DNA of 64,000 bases, from positions 558,001 to 622,000 of the forward strand of contig CBDFIN010000011.1 of NCBI GenBank assembly GCA_965248135.1. Reading direction: 5' to 3'. The translations under genes were made by a program, and so were the position numbers. The notes beneath the pieces were generated by a model. The model saw nothing but the letters and a program-made list of their open reading frames with translations, was not told the DNA's origin and did not search any database. Of this stretch, positions 8,495 to 17,055 are shown piece after piece. The stretch comes from SZUA-100 sp965248135. GTDB lineage: Bacteria; Pseudomonadota; Alphaproteobacteria; Rhizobiales; Rhizobiaceae. The first letter of the stretch is position 1; every line of letters starts with the position of its first letter.

Positions 8495-9390
8495 GCAAGT
8501 TCACCTATTATCCCGGTTGTTCTTCAGAAGGTTCGGGCAGGCATCTCGACGAATCGATCCGTGCCATTGCGCCAGCGCTCGATATCGAACTGGAAGAAAT
8601 CGACGACTGGAACTGCTGTGGCGCTTCGGTGGGTGTGGTTGGCGGTAGCGCTTTGCCAAATTTGGCGCTGACCGGCCGTAATCTTGCCAAAGCCGAGACC
8701 CAGGGCGGCCAGGATGTGGTTACCGGGTGCGCTGCCTGTTATCTCAACACCCATGCCGGCAACGAGAAAATCAAGCAAGACGTCAACCAGCGCCGGGCCA
8801 TCAACGAGGCGCTGGACGCAGGTGGCATGTCCTATGATGCCGATCTTAAGGTGCGTCATGTGTGCGAAGTTCTGGTCACCGAAGTTGGTATGGACAAAGT
8901 GAAGGAAAGGGTCACAAATCCGCTCGATGGACTAAAGGTCGCCGGTTATGTCGGTTGTCAGACCGTGCGGCCCTTTGCCAGCACCGATGGCGGTGGCAAT
9001 TACGACACCTATGAGGACCCTGATTTTCTTGACGATTTTGCCGAGGCCTGCGGTGCCGAAGCCGTTGAGTTTGATCCCAAAACATCGTGCTGTGGCGGTT
9101 CTGTCGCGGTGATGAGCCCGGACCGCACCTTGCACCTGATCAAGGACATTGTCGCCGCTGCCGATGAGGCCGGAGCAGATGTGATCGCCACCCCCTGCCC
9201 GCTTTGCCAGACCAATGTCGAAATGTATCAGGATGCAATCAACAAGGAATATGGCACCAACTATCAGATACCGGTGGTGTTCTACAGCCAGTTGATGGCG
9301 GTCGCCTTTGGCATGGACGCCAATAAAGACGCAGCCCTCCAGCGCAATACCATTCGCTCTGAAAAACTGGAGAAAATGGCGAAGGGATAG
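8491..9390 (+). CDS. hdrB: HdrB-like CCG-domain protein
   Basis: This 299-residue protein has two CCG domains, as in heterodisulfide reductase subunit B. The first is intact: Cys10, then Cys42-Cys43 (WNCCGA), then Cys80-x-x-Cys83, matching the consensus CX31-39CCX35-36CXXC that binds the noncubane [4Fe-4S] cluster. The second has Cys156, Cys200-Cys201 (SCCGG) and Cys236-x-x-Cys239 (PCPLC), with slightly different spacing. With both domains complete it may be a catalytically active thiol/disulfide or electron-transfer subunit. It is the last gene of the qmo operon. The natural substrate (quinone link, disulfide or carrier protein) is unknown. Confidence 0.92.
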   Translation: MSKFTYYPGCSSEGSGRHLDESIRAIAPALDIELEEIDDWNCCGASVGVVGGSALPNLALTGRNLAKAETQGGQDVVTGCAACYLNTHAGNEKIKQDVNQRRAINEALDAGGMSYDADLKVRHVCEVLVTEVGMDKVKERVTNPLDGLKVAGYVGCQTVRPFASTDGGGNYDTYEDPDFLDDFAEACGAEAVEFDPKTSCCGGSVAVMSPDRTLHLIKDIVAAADEAGADVIATPCPLCQTNVEMYQDAINKEYGTNYQIPVVFYSQLMAVAFGMDANKDAALQRNTIRSEKLEKMAKG

Positions 9391-9470
9391 GGACGACGTT
9401 GTCAACCCGGCGAAAGACTGGTGAAAGTCCCAGACTTGATTCATCTGCTGACACGGCCTAATTTACCGGT

Positions 9471-9872
9471 ATGACGATACAGGAATCCAGTGAAGATAAA
9501 GCAAGGAACGGAGCACAGCAAATTCTTCGACCAGCGCTGATTTTGGCAATCGTCGCCATTGTTGCGGCGTCTGTGTATTCCGCAGTTTCTGTCGATAATA
9601 ACGAAAATGTCGGATTGTTGGGGCAACTGGAAGAGTGGCGGATTGGTTTGCTGTTTGTCAGTTGCACATTCGCAATTATTGTGTTCCAGGCATTTTTTAA
9701 TTTGTATTTTGATGTGAAGATAAAGAAAGCGGATCTGCTGAAAAGATTAAGGCAGGATCAAGCGGATGATCTGGCGGCGATCGAGTTATTTTCAAAGAAT
9801 GCAGGAATATCGATACCGTCTTCCGCCGCGAAAAATGATCCCCCAGATCCTGCTTCAACGGGTGGTGGTTGA
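9471..9872 (+). CDS. small protein of unknown function with two membrane segments
   Basis: I do not recognise a family for this 133-residue protein. It has a charged N-terminus, two hydrophobic helices (about residues 24-47 and 62-85), a basic heptad-like stretch (KIKKADLLKRLRQDQ) and a proline-rich tail. The topology suggests an inner-membrane protein with a cytoplasmic C-terminus. Its stop overlaps the start of the next gene by four bases, so the two are probably made together. The ATG at 9471 has no clear Shine-Dalgarno. It lies 80 bases after hdrB, and a functional link to the qmo operon is not shown. Confidence 0.6.
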   Translation: MTIQESSEDKARNGAQQILRPALILAIVAIVAASVYSAVSVDNNENVGLLGQLEEWRIGLLFVSCTFAIIVFQAFFNLYFDVKIKKADLLKRLRQDQADDLAAIELFSKNAGISIPSSAAKNDPPDPASTGGG

Positions 9873-10300
9873 TCTGGAACCGCAAATGGCGGGAGCGCCG
9901 CAAACTTGAAAAGGCGCTCGACAAAGAGTGCAAAGAGCTGCGCTATATTTCCGTTTTTGCCGATCTGGATGAGCTTGAGGACGAGGATCTTGTCGCTCTT
10001 TTACGCCGTGTCGTTGAAGCAAGAAAGCTGCTTGAAAAAGTCATTTATGCGCACGACGATAGTCCTGCCCGACTTGCGACAACAGGCATAGGTGCAGGAT
10101 CTGTGGCCATCGGCGTCGTTACTCTTGGCTCCGGTCCAATAATTCTGCCGTTATTGGGTATTCTTGCCGGTACCGGGCTTGTTGCCAGGGATATCGTTGG
10201 CCTTGGCGCTACCATAATCAAGCAGTCTAACGATGAGGAGCTACTGATAGTTCTTAAGAATCTGGCTGCCAGGCTTCGACTGATATTACAAGGAAGATAG
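9869..10300 (+). CDS. unknown protein with glycine-rich hydrophobic core, coupled to the previous gene
   Basis: This 143-residue protein has no recognised family. Residues 1-60 are highly charged and helical (RKWRERRKLEKAL and later acidic runs). Residues about 72-115 form a Gly/Ala/Val/Leu-rich hydrophobic hairpin, and a short amphipathic helix ends the protein. The start is TTG within the TTGA overlap with the upstream stop, so expression is likely by translational coupling. The gene converges on ugpC with 5 bases between stops. The charged-helix plus glycine-rich hairpin pattern suggests membrane association. Confidence 0.55.
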   Translation: MIWNRKWRERRKLEKALDKECKELRYISVFADLDELEDEDLVALLRRVVEARKLLEKVIYAHDDSPARLATTGIGAGSVAIGVVTLGSGPIILPLLGILAGTGLVARDIVGLGATIIKQSNDEELLIVLKNLAARLRLILQGR

Positions 10301-10305
10301 CACAG

Positions 10306-11400
10306 CTAAATCCGCTTCCCACTTTCCGCATCGAACAGATGCAAGCCATCTTCAGCCACACGCAGCGCCAGTTCCTCACCGACCTTGGGGCGCACATCGC
10401 CGGGCAATTTGACGACGATGCTTTCGGCCAGGCCGACTACCGTATCGCCATTTTCCATCAGACCATGGGCAAGTGTTTCAGCGCCAAGCGTTTCGATGGC
10501 GACCACGTTTAACACAAGTTCGGCATCTTCCTTCGAGCAGGGAATGAGTTTTTCCGCCCGAATTCCCACCCGCACTTTTTTACCTGCAATATCATCGGTG
10601 GCATATTTGCCGGCCGTAAGAGTTGAACCGGAATCCAGTTCAACTTTGCTGCCATCGCCGGTAACTGTGCCTGAAAAGAAATTCATTGGCGGTGAGCCGA
10701 TAAAGCCACCGACAAACTCGCTTGCCGGGTTTTCATAAACATTGAGCGGCGTGTCGATCTGTTCCGCATAACCATCATTCAATACGATCAACCGGTCAGC
10801 GAGCGTCATTGCCTCCACCTGATCATGGGTAACATAAAGGCTGGTGACCCCGAGCCGGCGCTGCAAAGCACGGATTTCAAGCCGCATGGTGACCCGCAAT
10901 TTGGCATCAAGATTGGAAAGCGGCTCGTCGAATAAAAACACTGCAGGCTCGCGCACGATGGCCCGGCCCATGGCGACCCGCTGGCGCTGTCCACCGGAAA
11001 GCTGTCGCGGCTTGCGGTCGAGATATTCGCCGATCTGCAGCATGTCGGCCGCTTTGTCGACCCTGGCCTTGATGTCGTCTTTTGCAAGGTTCATCAGCTT
11101 CAGGCCATAGGCCATGTTGTTGTAAACGCTCATGTGTGGGTAGAGCGCGTAGTTTTGGAACACCATGGCGATGTCACGGTCTTTCGGCTCCACATTGTTG
11201 ACAATGCGGTCGCCGATTGAAATGTCGCCGGAGGTAATGGTCTCGAGCCCGGCCACCATGCGCAACAAGGTCGACTTGCCACAGCCGGAAGCGCCGACAA
11301 TGACGATAAACTCACCATCATCAATATCCACATTTATGCCGTGCAGCACTTCAATTGTGCCGTATGATTTTTTGATATTTTGAATATTAACGCCAGCCAT
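10306..11400 (-). CDS. ugpC: sn-glycerol-3-phosphate ABC transporter ATPase
   Basis: This 364-residue MalK/UgpC-type ATPase powers import of glycerol-3-phosphate and its diesters. It shows Walker A (GASGCGKSTLL), the signature LSGGQRQRVAMGRA, Walker B (VFLFDEPLSNLD) and the H-loop (YVTHDQVEAM). A C-terminal TOBE-type regulatory domain follows from about residue 240. The start at 11400 has GGAGAA upstream and begins MAGVNIQNIKKSYG, the usual family start. It is the last gene of ugpBAEC, 2 bases after ugpE. Confidence 0.95.
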   Translation of the reverse strand: MAGVNIQNIKKSYGTIEVLHGINVDIDDGEFIVIVGASGCGKSTLLRMVAGLETITSGDISIGDRIVNNVEPKDRDIAMVFQNYALYPHMSVYNNMAYGLKLMNLAKDDIKARVDKAADMLQIGEYLDRKPRQLSGGQRQRVAMGRAIVREPAVFLFDEPLSNLDAKLRVTMRLEIRALQRRLGVTSLYVTHDQVEAMTLADRLIVLNDGYAEQIDTPLNVYENPASEFVGGFIGSPPMNFFSGTVTGDGSKVELDSGSTLTAGKYATDDIAGKKVRVGIRAEKLIPCSKEDAELVLNVVAIETLGAETLAHGLMENGDTVVGLAESIVVKLPGDVRPKVGEELALRVAEDGLHLFDAESGKRI

Positions 11401-11402
11401 AA

Positions 11403-12251
11403 TTATTTCTCCGTTTCCGTCAGCCCCTTGACGAACATTTTTTGCATACCGACGACCACCAGGATCGGCGGCAGCATGGCCAGCAAAGTGGTCATCATAA
11501 TGCGGTTCCACACCGGTGTCTGTTCGGCTGTTTCAAGCATTTCCTTAATGCCGGTAACCACCGTCATCATCGATTGGTCGGTGGTGATCATCAGCGGCCA
11601 TAAATATTGGTTCCAGCCATAGATGAACAAGATAACGAACAACGCAGCGATATTGGTCCGCGAGATCGGCAGCAGAATATCAAAGAAAAACCGCATCGGT
11701 CCGGCGCCATCGATACGGGCCGCCTCAAGCAATTCGTCGGGCACAGTCAAAAACACCTGGCGGAACATAAAGGTAGCCGTGGCGCTGGCGATCAACGGCA
11801 AGATCAGCCCGCTATAGGAATTTAACAGGCCAAGATCAGCAACCACCTCGAAGGTCGGCAGGATGCGCACTTCCACCGGCAGCATCAAGGTGAGAAATAT
11901 CATCCAGAAAAAAACCATGCGGAAGGGGAAGCGGAAATAGACGATGGCAAAGGCCGAAAGCAGCGATATGGCAATTTTGCCAAGGGCGATGCCCATCGCC
12001 ATGACAAACGAATTGAGCAGCATCAGGCTGATTGGTCTGGTATCAGCCTCACTGACCCCTCTCCACAGCGTATCCTTAAGATTGATCCAGAACTGGTCGC
12101 CGGGCAAAATCGGGATCGGCGCCTGGGTCATGCGAACGGCATCGTGGCTTGCTGCGACAAAGGTGATCCATACCGGAAAGGCAACGATTATGATGCCGGC
12201 AATAATGAACACATGTGACAGGAAGGTCGTAATCGGACGATTTTCGATCAT
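11403..12251 (-). CDS. ugpE: sn-glycerol-3-phosphate ABC transporter permease
   Basis: This 282-residue inner-membrane permease has about six helices. The cytoplasmic EAA loop that docks with the ATPase is clear (EAARIDGAGPMRFFFDILLP, about 190-210). It pairs with UgpA. Its ATG overlaps the ugpA stop by one base (TGATG), a typical coupled arrangement. Length and gene order match UgpE. Confidence 0.95.
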   Translation of the reverse strand: MIENRPITTFLSHVFIIAGIIIVAFPVWITFVAASHDAVRMTQAPIPILPGDQFWINLKDTLWRGVSEADTRPISLMLLNSFVMAMGIALGKIAISLLSAFAIVYFRFPFRMVFFWMIFLTLMLPVEVRILPTFEVVADLGLLNSYSGLILPLIASATATFMFRQVFLTVPDELLEAARIDGAGPMRFFFDILLPISRTNIAALFVILFIYGWNQYLWPLMITTDQSMMTVVTGIKEMLETAEQTPVWNRIMMTTLLAMLPPILVVVGMQKMFVKGLTETEK

Positions 12252-13132
12252 CAGTATTCCACCTTCTTTTCGATATAGCGGAACTGGATCACTGTAATGA
12301 CAATGACAATGGCCATAAGAATGACCGACTGGGCGGCTGAACCACCAAGATCAAGACCAATGAATCCGTCATTATAAACCTTGTAAACCAGAATGGTGGT
12401 GGAGCCGGCAGGACCGCCTTCGGTTACCGCATGAACAATGCCAAAGGTATCGAAAAATGCATAAACGATGTTGACTACCAGCAAAAAGAAAGTGGTCGGG
12501 GTAATCAGCGGGAAAATTATCGTCCAGAACCGTCTGGCCGGTCCCGCACCGTCGATGGCTGCGGCTTCGATCAGTGACTTTGGAATTGACTGCATGGCTG
12601 CCAGAAAGAACAGGAAGTTGTAGCTTATCTGTTTCCAGGTGGCGGCCATGATGATCAGTGCCATCGCCTGTCCGCCATTGAGCTTGTGGTTCCAGTTATA
12701 GCCCAACTGGTCGAGTGTATAGGAGACAATGCCGAGTGTTGGGTTAAACATGAACACCCACAGGGCGCCCGCCAGTACCGGTGCGACCGCGTATGGCCAG
12801 ATCAACAATGTCCGGTAAGCGGTTGCCGCCTTGATGACCCGGTCGGCCATGCCGGCCAATACCAGAGCGATAGAAAGCGACAGAACAGCAACCATCACCG
12901 AGAAAAACGCCGTTCGACCAAAGGTATCGATATAGTGCTCGTCGTCGAACAATTCGTAAAAATTATCGAGCCAGACAAATTCGGTGGAAAGGCCAAAAGC
13001 ATCTTCCACCAGAAATGATTGAAAAATGGCCTGTCCGGCAGGCCACATGAAGAACACCAGCGTAATGATAATTTGCGGCGCCACGAGAGCAAACGGCAAC
13101 CAGGATGGGCCAAAATGGACGCGCTTTAGCAT
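12251..13132 (-). CDS. ugpA: sn-glycerol-3-phosphate ABC transporter permease
   Basis: This 293-residue inner-membrane permease is of the MalF/UgpA type. The EAA motif EAAAIDGAGPARRFWTIIFP is visible near residue 190, with hydrophobic helices before and after. It forms the heterodimeric channel with UgpE. The gene starts 75 bases after the ugpB stop, beyond an intercistronic hairpin at 13160-13187. Confidence 0.95.
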   Translation of the reverse strand: MLKRVHFGPSWLPFALVAPQIIITLVFFMWPAGQAIFQSFLVEDAFGLSTEFVWLDNFYELFDDEHYIDTFGRTAFFSVMVAVLSLSIALVLAGMADRVIKAATAYRTLLIWPYAVAPVLAGALWVFMFNPTLGIVSYTLDQLGYNWNHKLNGGQAMALIIMAATWKQISYNFLFFLAAMQSIPKSLIEAAAIDGAGPARRFWTIIFPLITPTTFFLLVVNIVYAFFDTFGIVHAVTEGGPAGSTTILVYKVYNDGFIGLDLGGSAAQSVILMAIVIVITVIQFRYIEKKVEY

Positions 13133-13159
13133 TAGAGCCTTGCCTCATATGGTATTAAA

Positions 13160-13187
13160 TCGCCCCCACCTAAAAAGGCAGGGGCGA
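13160..13187 (-). terminator. intercistronic hairpin between ugpB and ugpA
   Basis: An 11-bp stem (TCGCCCCTGCC against GGTGGGGGCGA on the minus strand, with two G-T wobbles) closes a TTTTTA loop. No long U-tract follows, so it is more likely a 3'-stabilising or partial-termination hairpin that lets the binding protein be made in excess over the permeases. Confidence 0.6.
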
Positions 13188-13206
13188 AATTTGATTCAGG
13201 CGCAGC

Positions 13207-14520
13207 CTAGTTTACTTTTTCGAATTTGCGAAGCAGTTTGTTGCCGCGCTCTACAGCTGCATCAAGACCATCGGAAGCCGACTTCGTGCCGCCCCAGATT
13301 GCTTCCATCTCTTCATTGATGACGTCGCGGATCTGCACGAAGTTACCAAAACGCAGGCCCCTGGAATTGGGCGTTGGCGGGTTTAAACCCAACTGCTTGG
13401 CAGCCGTGTCGGTACCCGGATTTTTTTCATAGAACCCCTGCTCTTTCGAAAGCTTGCTCGCCGCCATGGTAATCGGCACATAGCCTGTTTCCTGGTGCCA
13501 CCAGGCCTGAACCGGCGCAGTGGAAAGGTAGGTCATAAACTTGGCCACACCTTTGTAATCATCTTGGTCATGACCCTTAAGCACCCATAAAGTGGCGCCA
13601 CCGATGATCGAGTTTTGCGGTTTTTCGGAAACGGCGGTATCAATCGGCAACATCGATTGGCCAAATTCAAATTTGGCCTGGCCCTTGATCGAACCAAAAT
13701 AGGCAGATGAATTCATCCACATGCCACATTCGCCATTGGTAAACTTGGGCAGTGAATCGCCCCGGCGACCGCCATAGACAAAACTGCCGTCTTTTTGAGC
13801 TGCCGCTATTTTGGCAAAACGGTTTTTCAACGCATCGGTGTTGAAAGTCAGCTCGGTATCGGTGCCGGCAAAGCCGTTTTCCTTCGAACCGATAGCCTGA
13901 TTGTGCCAGGTCGAATAATTCTCGATCATCACCCAGGATTGCCAGCCAAACGAGTAGCCGCATTTCATGCCCGAAGCGAGCAGCTTTTTGGCGGCCGCAT
14001 CCATCTCGTCCCAGGTGGCGGGAACCTTGTCGATACCGGCCTTTTTAAACGCGTCCTTATTGTACCAAAGGACCGGCGTTGAGGAATTGAATGGCATCGA
14101 AAGCAGTTTGCCATCGGAAGCCTGATAGTAGGAAATTACGCCTGGCACATAGTCTGCTTTATCAAATGGCTCGCCAGAATCGGCCATCACGTCTTCGATC
14201 GGATAGACGGCGCCTTTGGCGGCCATCATGGTGGCTGTGCCAACTTCAAACACCTGCACGATATGGGGCTGTTTCTTAGCCCGGAAAGCGGCAACTGCGG
14301 CGGTCATGGTTTCGGTGTAATTGCCCTTGTAGACCGGCACAACCTTGTAGTCACTCTGGGTCGCGTTGAAGTCGGCAGCGATTTTATTGACCCGCTCACC
14401 GTTAACGCCGCCCATGGCATGCCACCACTGAACTTCGGATGCCGCATAGGCGATCGTTGACATGGTAGATACCAACACTGCTGCTGCGGTGCTCAAAATC
14501 GTGGTTTTCTTGATTGACAT
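13207..14520 (-). CDS. ugpB: sn-glycerol-3-phosphate-binding periplasmic protein
   Basis: This 437-residue solute-binding protein has a Sec signal peptide (MSIKKTTILSTAAAVLVSTM, cleavage near AYA-ASE). The mature protein starts with EVQWWHAMGG and contains the family regions VQVFEVGTATMMAAKGAVYP and SWVMIENYSTWHNQ. It captures glycerol-3-phosphate or its diesters for UgpAEC. The start at 14520 is preferred over an upstream one because it gives a clean signal peptide and an AAGGAA ribosome site. It leads the operon. I saw no clear Pho box upstream. Confidence 0.95.
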   Translation of the reverse strand: MSIKKTTILSTAAAVLVSTMSTIAYAASEVQWWHAMGGVNGERVNKIAADFNATQSDYKVVPVYKGNYTETMTAAVAAFRAKKQPHIVQVFEVGTATMMAAKGAVYPIEDVMADSGEPFDKADYVPGVISYYQASDGKLLSMPFNSSTPVLWYNKDAFKKAGIDKVPATWDEMDAAAKKLLASGMKCGYSFGWQSWVMIENYSTWHNQAIGSKENGFAGTDTELTFNTDALKNRFAKIAAAQKDGSFVYGGRRGDSLPKFTNGECGMWMNSSAYFGSIKGQAKFEFGQSMLPIDTAVSEKPQNSIIGGATLWVLKGHDQDDYKGVAKFMTYLSTAPVQAWWHQETGYVPITMAASKLSKEQGFYEKNPGTDTAAKQLGLNPPTPNSRGLRFGNFVQIRDVINEEMEAIWGGTKSASDGLDAAVERGNKLLRKFEKVN

Positions 14521-14706
14521 AACTGTTTTCCTTATCGTCGTTTTATTGATGCGAAATTTTTCGAAAGTAAGTGAAACCATACTACATAAGTACCACAAGG
14601 TGTCCACACTTAAACGCCTATTGTTACCCGGCTGCGACAATCAGCATGGACACAAGCGCATCCAGTCGCTAATTCAGACATCTACGATTCAAATCAAGCC
14701 CTCATC

Positions 14707-15258
14707 ATGACAATCTATCTTATTCGGCATGCCCAATCTCAATTTAACGCGGTGTTTGACCAGGACAAACCCGACCCGATGATTTTTGACGCACCAATTA
14801 CCGAATTAGGAAAATCGCAGGCGACAAATGCCCGTGAACAAATTCGGCATCTTGAATTAGCCCGTATCATCGTCTCTCCCTTGACCCGAACCCTGCAGAC
14901 CGCAGATCTGATATTTGGGCAGAAATTCCCAGTGGAAGTCAATGCAACGGTGCGAGAACAATTATCACACAGCTGTGATGTCGGCCGGACGCCTGAACAA
15001 TTGACCGGCGAATTTCCCCATCACGATTTTAGCAATCTGCAACAATGCTGGTGGCATGACGAGGAAAAAGATCATCGCGGCATTTCAGTAGAACCAGAGC
15101 ATGTTTTGCATCAGCGGGCGGCAGAATTCGTAGGCTATCTCAAGCAAATACGAGCCCACTCGACTGCAGTTGTCAGCCATGGGAATTTCATTCGCGCCCT
15201 GACCGGTGCCCAACCAGACAATTGTCAAATTATTGAATTCGATCTTGCATCCGCGTGA
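14707..15258 (+). CDS. histidine phosphatase family protein
   Basis: This 183-residue cytoplasmic phosphatase belongs to the phosphoglycerate mutase-like superfamily. The catalytic phosphohistidine motif is LIRHAQSQFN (His at residue 7). Further family features are an Arg in SPLTRTLQTA, the proton-donor region VREQLSHSCD and the second His in VVSHGNFIRAL. The substrate cannot be told. It is divergent from ugpB and 36 bases before the HAD gene. Confidence 0.9.
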   Translation: MTIYLIRHAQSQFNAVFDQDKPDPMIFDAPITELGKSQATNAREQIRHLELARIIVSPLTRTLQTADLIFGQKFPVEVNATVREQLSHSCDVGRTPEQLTGEFPHHDFSNLQQCWWHDEEKDHRGISVEPEHVLHQRAAEFVGYLKQIRAHSTAVVSHGNFIRALTGAQPDNCQIIEFDLASA

Positions 15259-15294
15259 TTACGCCGGATTGAACCACTATTGAAAGAACCTGCA

Positions 15295-16221
15295 ATGAAC
15301 CCACTTACGGCCACCATCGATACGAATTGGGCATTTTCTTTCTATGAAAACTGCCGGCATCGGTTGCCGAAGGCAGGTTTTCCGCAAGAATATCAGCGGG
15401 CAGCAAATCTGGACGAGATTGCCGATGAATTTGATGTCTTTGTGCTTGATGCATTTGGCGTTCTCAATGAGGGCGATGGAGCAGTGCGTGGAGCACCGGA
15501 AAGGATCGCCTCCCTGCAGCAGGCAGGCAAGCGGGTCATGGTATTGACCAATGGAGCAACATTTAAACTGACAAAATCCCTGCAGAAATATGCCGGTTTC
15601 GGTTATGATTTTGCCCTGTGCGATGTGGTCGCAAGCCGAAATGTGCTGGCTGCGAGTTTGCGTGGGCACGTTCCAGAGTTAAACTGGGGCGTAGCGGCCA
15701 TTCAGGAAGCTAATCTTGCGGAATTTGGCGCCAATTTTCATCTGCTCGGCGAAGATGATGGTGCCTATGACGGGGCCGATGGCTTTATCCTGCTATCCAG
15801 TCTCAACTGGAACATGGAACTGCATGAAAAAATGCTGCACTCGCTAAAAACAAACCCCCGGCCGCTTTATGTTGGCAATCCGGACGTGATCGCTCCGCGC
15901 GATGACTGCTTTTCGATTGAGCCTGGATACTATGCCCATGAAATCGCTGACCAGACTGGCATTGAGCCGGTGTTTTTCGGCAAACCGTTCGCCAACGCAT
16001 TCGATATGCTAAAAGCCCGGCTTGAAAGTGAGGGCAACAAGACACCGCCAGAGCGCATCGTGATGGTTGGCGACACGCTGCATACCGATATTCTGGGTGG
16101 TGCGGCGGCCGGGTTCAAAACCGCTCTGGTCGAAAATCACGGCCTGTTTAGGGGCAGCAAAACCGCGCCCTATATTGAAGCCTGCGGAATCGTGCCGGAT
16201 TTTGTTGTACCAACCGTCTGA
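15295..16221 (+). CDS. HAD-IIA family hydrolase-like protein
   Basis: This protein of about 308 residues is of the HAD subclass IIA (NagD-like) hypothetical group. Motif I reads LDAFGVLNEG, so the first Asp is present but the usual second Asp of DxD is Phe. Motif II is MVLTNGA, and the C-terminal metal motif is VMVGDTLHTDILGGAAAG. A cap domain lies between. A TTG start 15 bases upstream is possible, but the ATG at 15295 with GAAAGA upstream is more likely. It probably acts on a phosphorylated metabolite, or is catalytically weak. An inositol-monophosphatase-like gene and a second HAD gene follow closely, forming a small phosphatase cluster. Confidence 0.85.
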   Translation: MNPLTATIDTNWAFSFYENCRHRLPKAGFPQEYQRAANLDEIADEFDVFVLDAFGVLNEGDGAVRGAPERIASLQQAGKRVMVLTNGATFKLTKSLQKYAGFGYDFALCDVVASRNVLAASLRGHVPELNWGVAAIQEANLAEFGANFHLLGEDDGAYDGADGFILLSSLNWNMELHEKMLHSLKTNPRPLYVGNPDVIAPRDDCFSIEPGYYAHEIADQTGIEPVFFGKPFANAFDMLKARLESEGNKTPPERIVMVGDTLHTDILGGAAAGFKTALVENHGLFRGSKTAPYIEACGIVPDFVVPTV

Positions 16222-16232
16222 ATCCGGCCAGA

Positions 16233-17048
16233 ATGGAGATAATTGTGGATCAAGAATTGAATGCACGGCTGGAAGCTGCCAAAACTCTGATTGTCGAGGC
16301 GGGTGGCGAGGCGCACCGCTATTACCGTTCACTGGATAGTCTCACCGTCGAACAAAAAGGCCCTCAGGATCTGGTTTCCGAGGCCGACCGGAATGTCGAG
16401 ATTCTGATCCGCGATGCCATTTCCAAAAGTTTTCCGGATGATGGCATTGTCGGTGAGGAACACGACAATCTGCAAGGCTCATCCGGCTATACCTGGGTAA
16501 TCGATCCGATTGACGGCACAGCGAATTTCGTTCGCGGCATCCCTGCATGGTGCGTGGTGATCGCTGTTGTGCATGAAGCGCAGGTCAAGATTGGGGTAAT
16601 CTATGATCCCGTCCATGACGAGATATTTACCGCCGTTGCAGGCCATGGCGCCTTTCTCAATGGTGAACCGATCAGGGTTGCCGAAACCGAAGGACTGCAT
16701 GATGGCGCGGTTGCCATCAGCTTCAATCAGGCGACCAACAAGAAATTCGTTGTCAACTTTATCACCATGCTTTTCGACAGGGGCGGCGCATTCCTGCGCA
16801 TTGCCTCGGGCGCTATTTCGCTTGCCTATGTGGCCGCAGGCCGGATCAACGGCTTTTTCGAGCCGCACATGCATCCCTGGGACTGTCTTGCCGGCCAATT
16901 GCTGATTAAGGAGGCCGGTGGCATAATCGAAAAACAAAACGCCGATGAGATGCTGGTAAATGGCGGGCGGGTGATCGCCGGCGCGCCAGCGGTTTTCAAT
17001 CAGATAGTAGCTATGGCGATTGAATCGCATAAGCAAAGTGAAATTTAG
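16233..17048 (+). CDS. inositol monophosphatase family protein
   Basis: The 271-residue protein is a Mg2+-dependent phosphatase of the IMPase/SuhB/CysQ superfamily. Metal-binding motifs are visible: GEEHDN (about residue 74), DPIDGTANFVRG (about 91-102) and HPWDCLAGQLLIKEAGG (about 212). The ATG at 16233 has no ribosome site. An in-frame GTG at 16245 sits 6 bases after GGAG and could be the true start. It lies 11 bases after the HAD-IIA gene and 7 bases before the next HAD gene, so the three are probably cotranscribed. The specific substrate is unknown. Confidence 0.9.
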   Translation: MEIIVDQELNARLEAAKTLIVEAGGEAHRYYRSLDSLTVEQKGPQDLVSEADRNVEILIRDAISKSFPDDGIVGEEHDNLQGSSGYTWVIDPIDGTANFVRGIPAWCVVIAVVHEAQVKIGVIYDPVHDEIFTAVAGHGAFLNGEPIRVAETEGLHDGAVAISFNQATNKKFVVNFITMLFDRGGAFLRIASGAISLAYVAAGRINGFFEPHMHPWDCLAGQLLIKEAGGIIEKQNADEMLVNGGRVIAGAPAVFNQIVAMAIESHKQSEI

Positions 17049-17055
17049 GGCCGAC

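Noticed and set aside
2502..9390. sHdr (HdrC1B1AC2B2-LbpA) lipoate sulfur oxidation system
   Set aside because: There is no lipoate-binding protein, no second HdrB/C pair and no sHdrA. The MvhD domain on the 757-residue protein and the sat neighbour fit Qmo instead.
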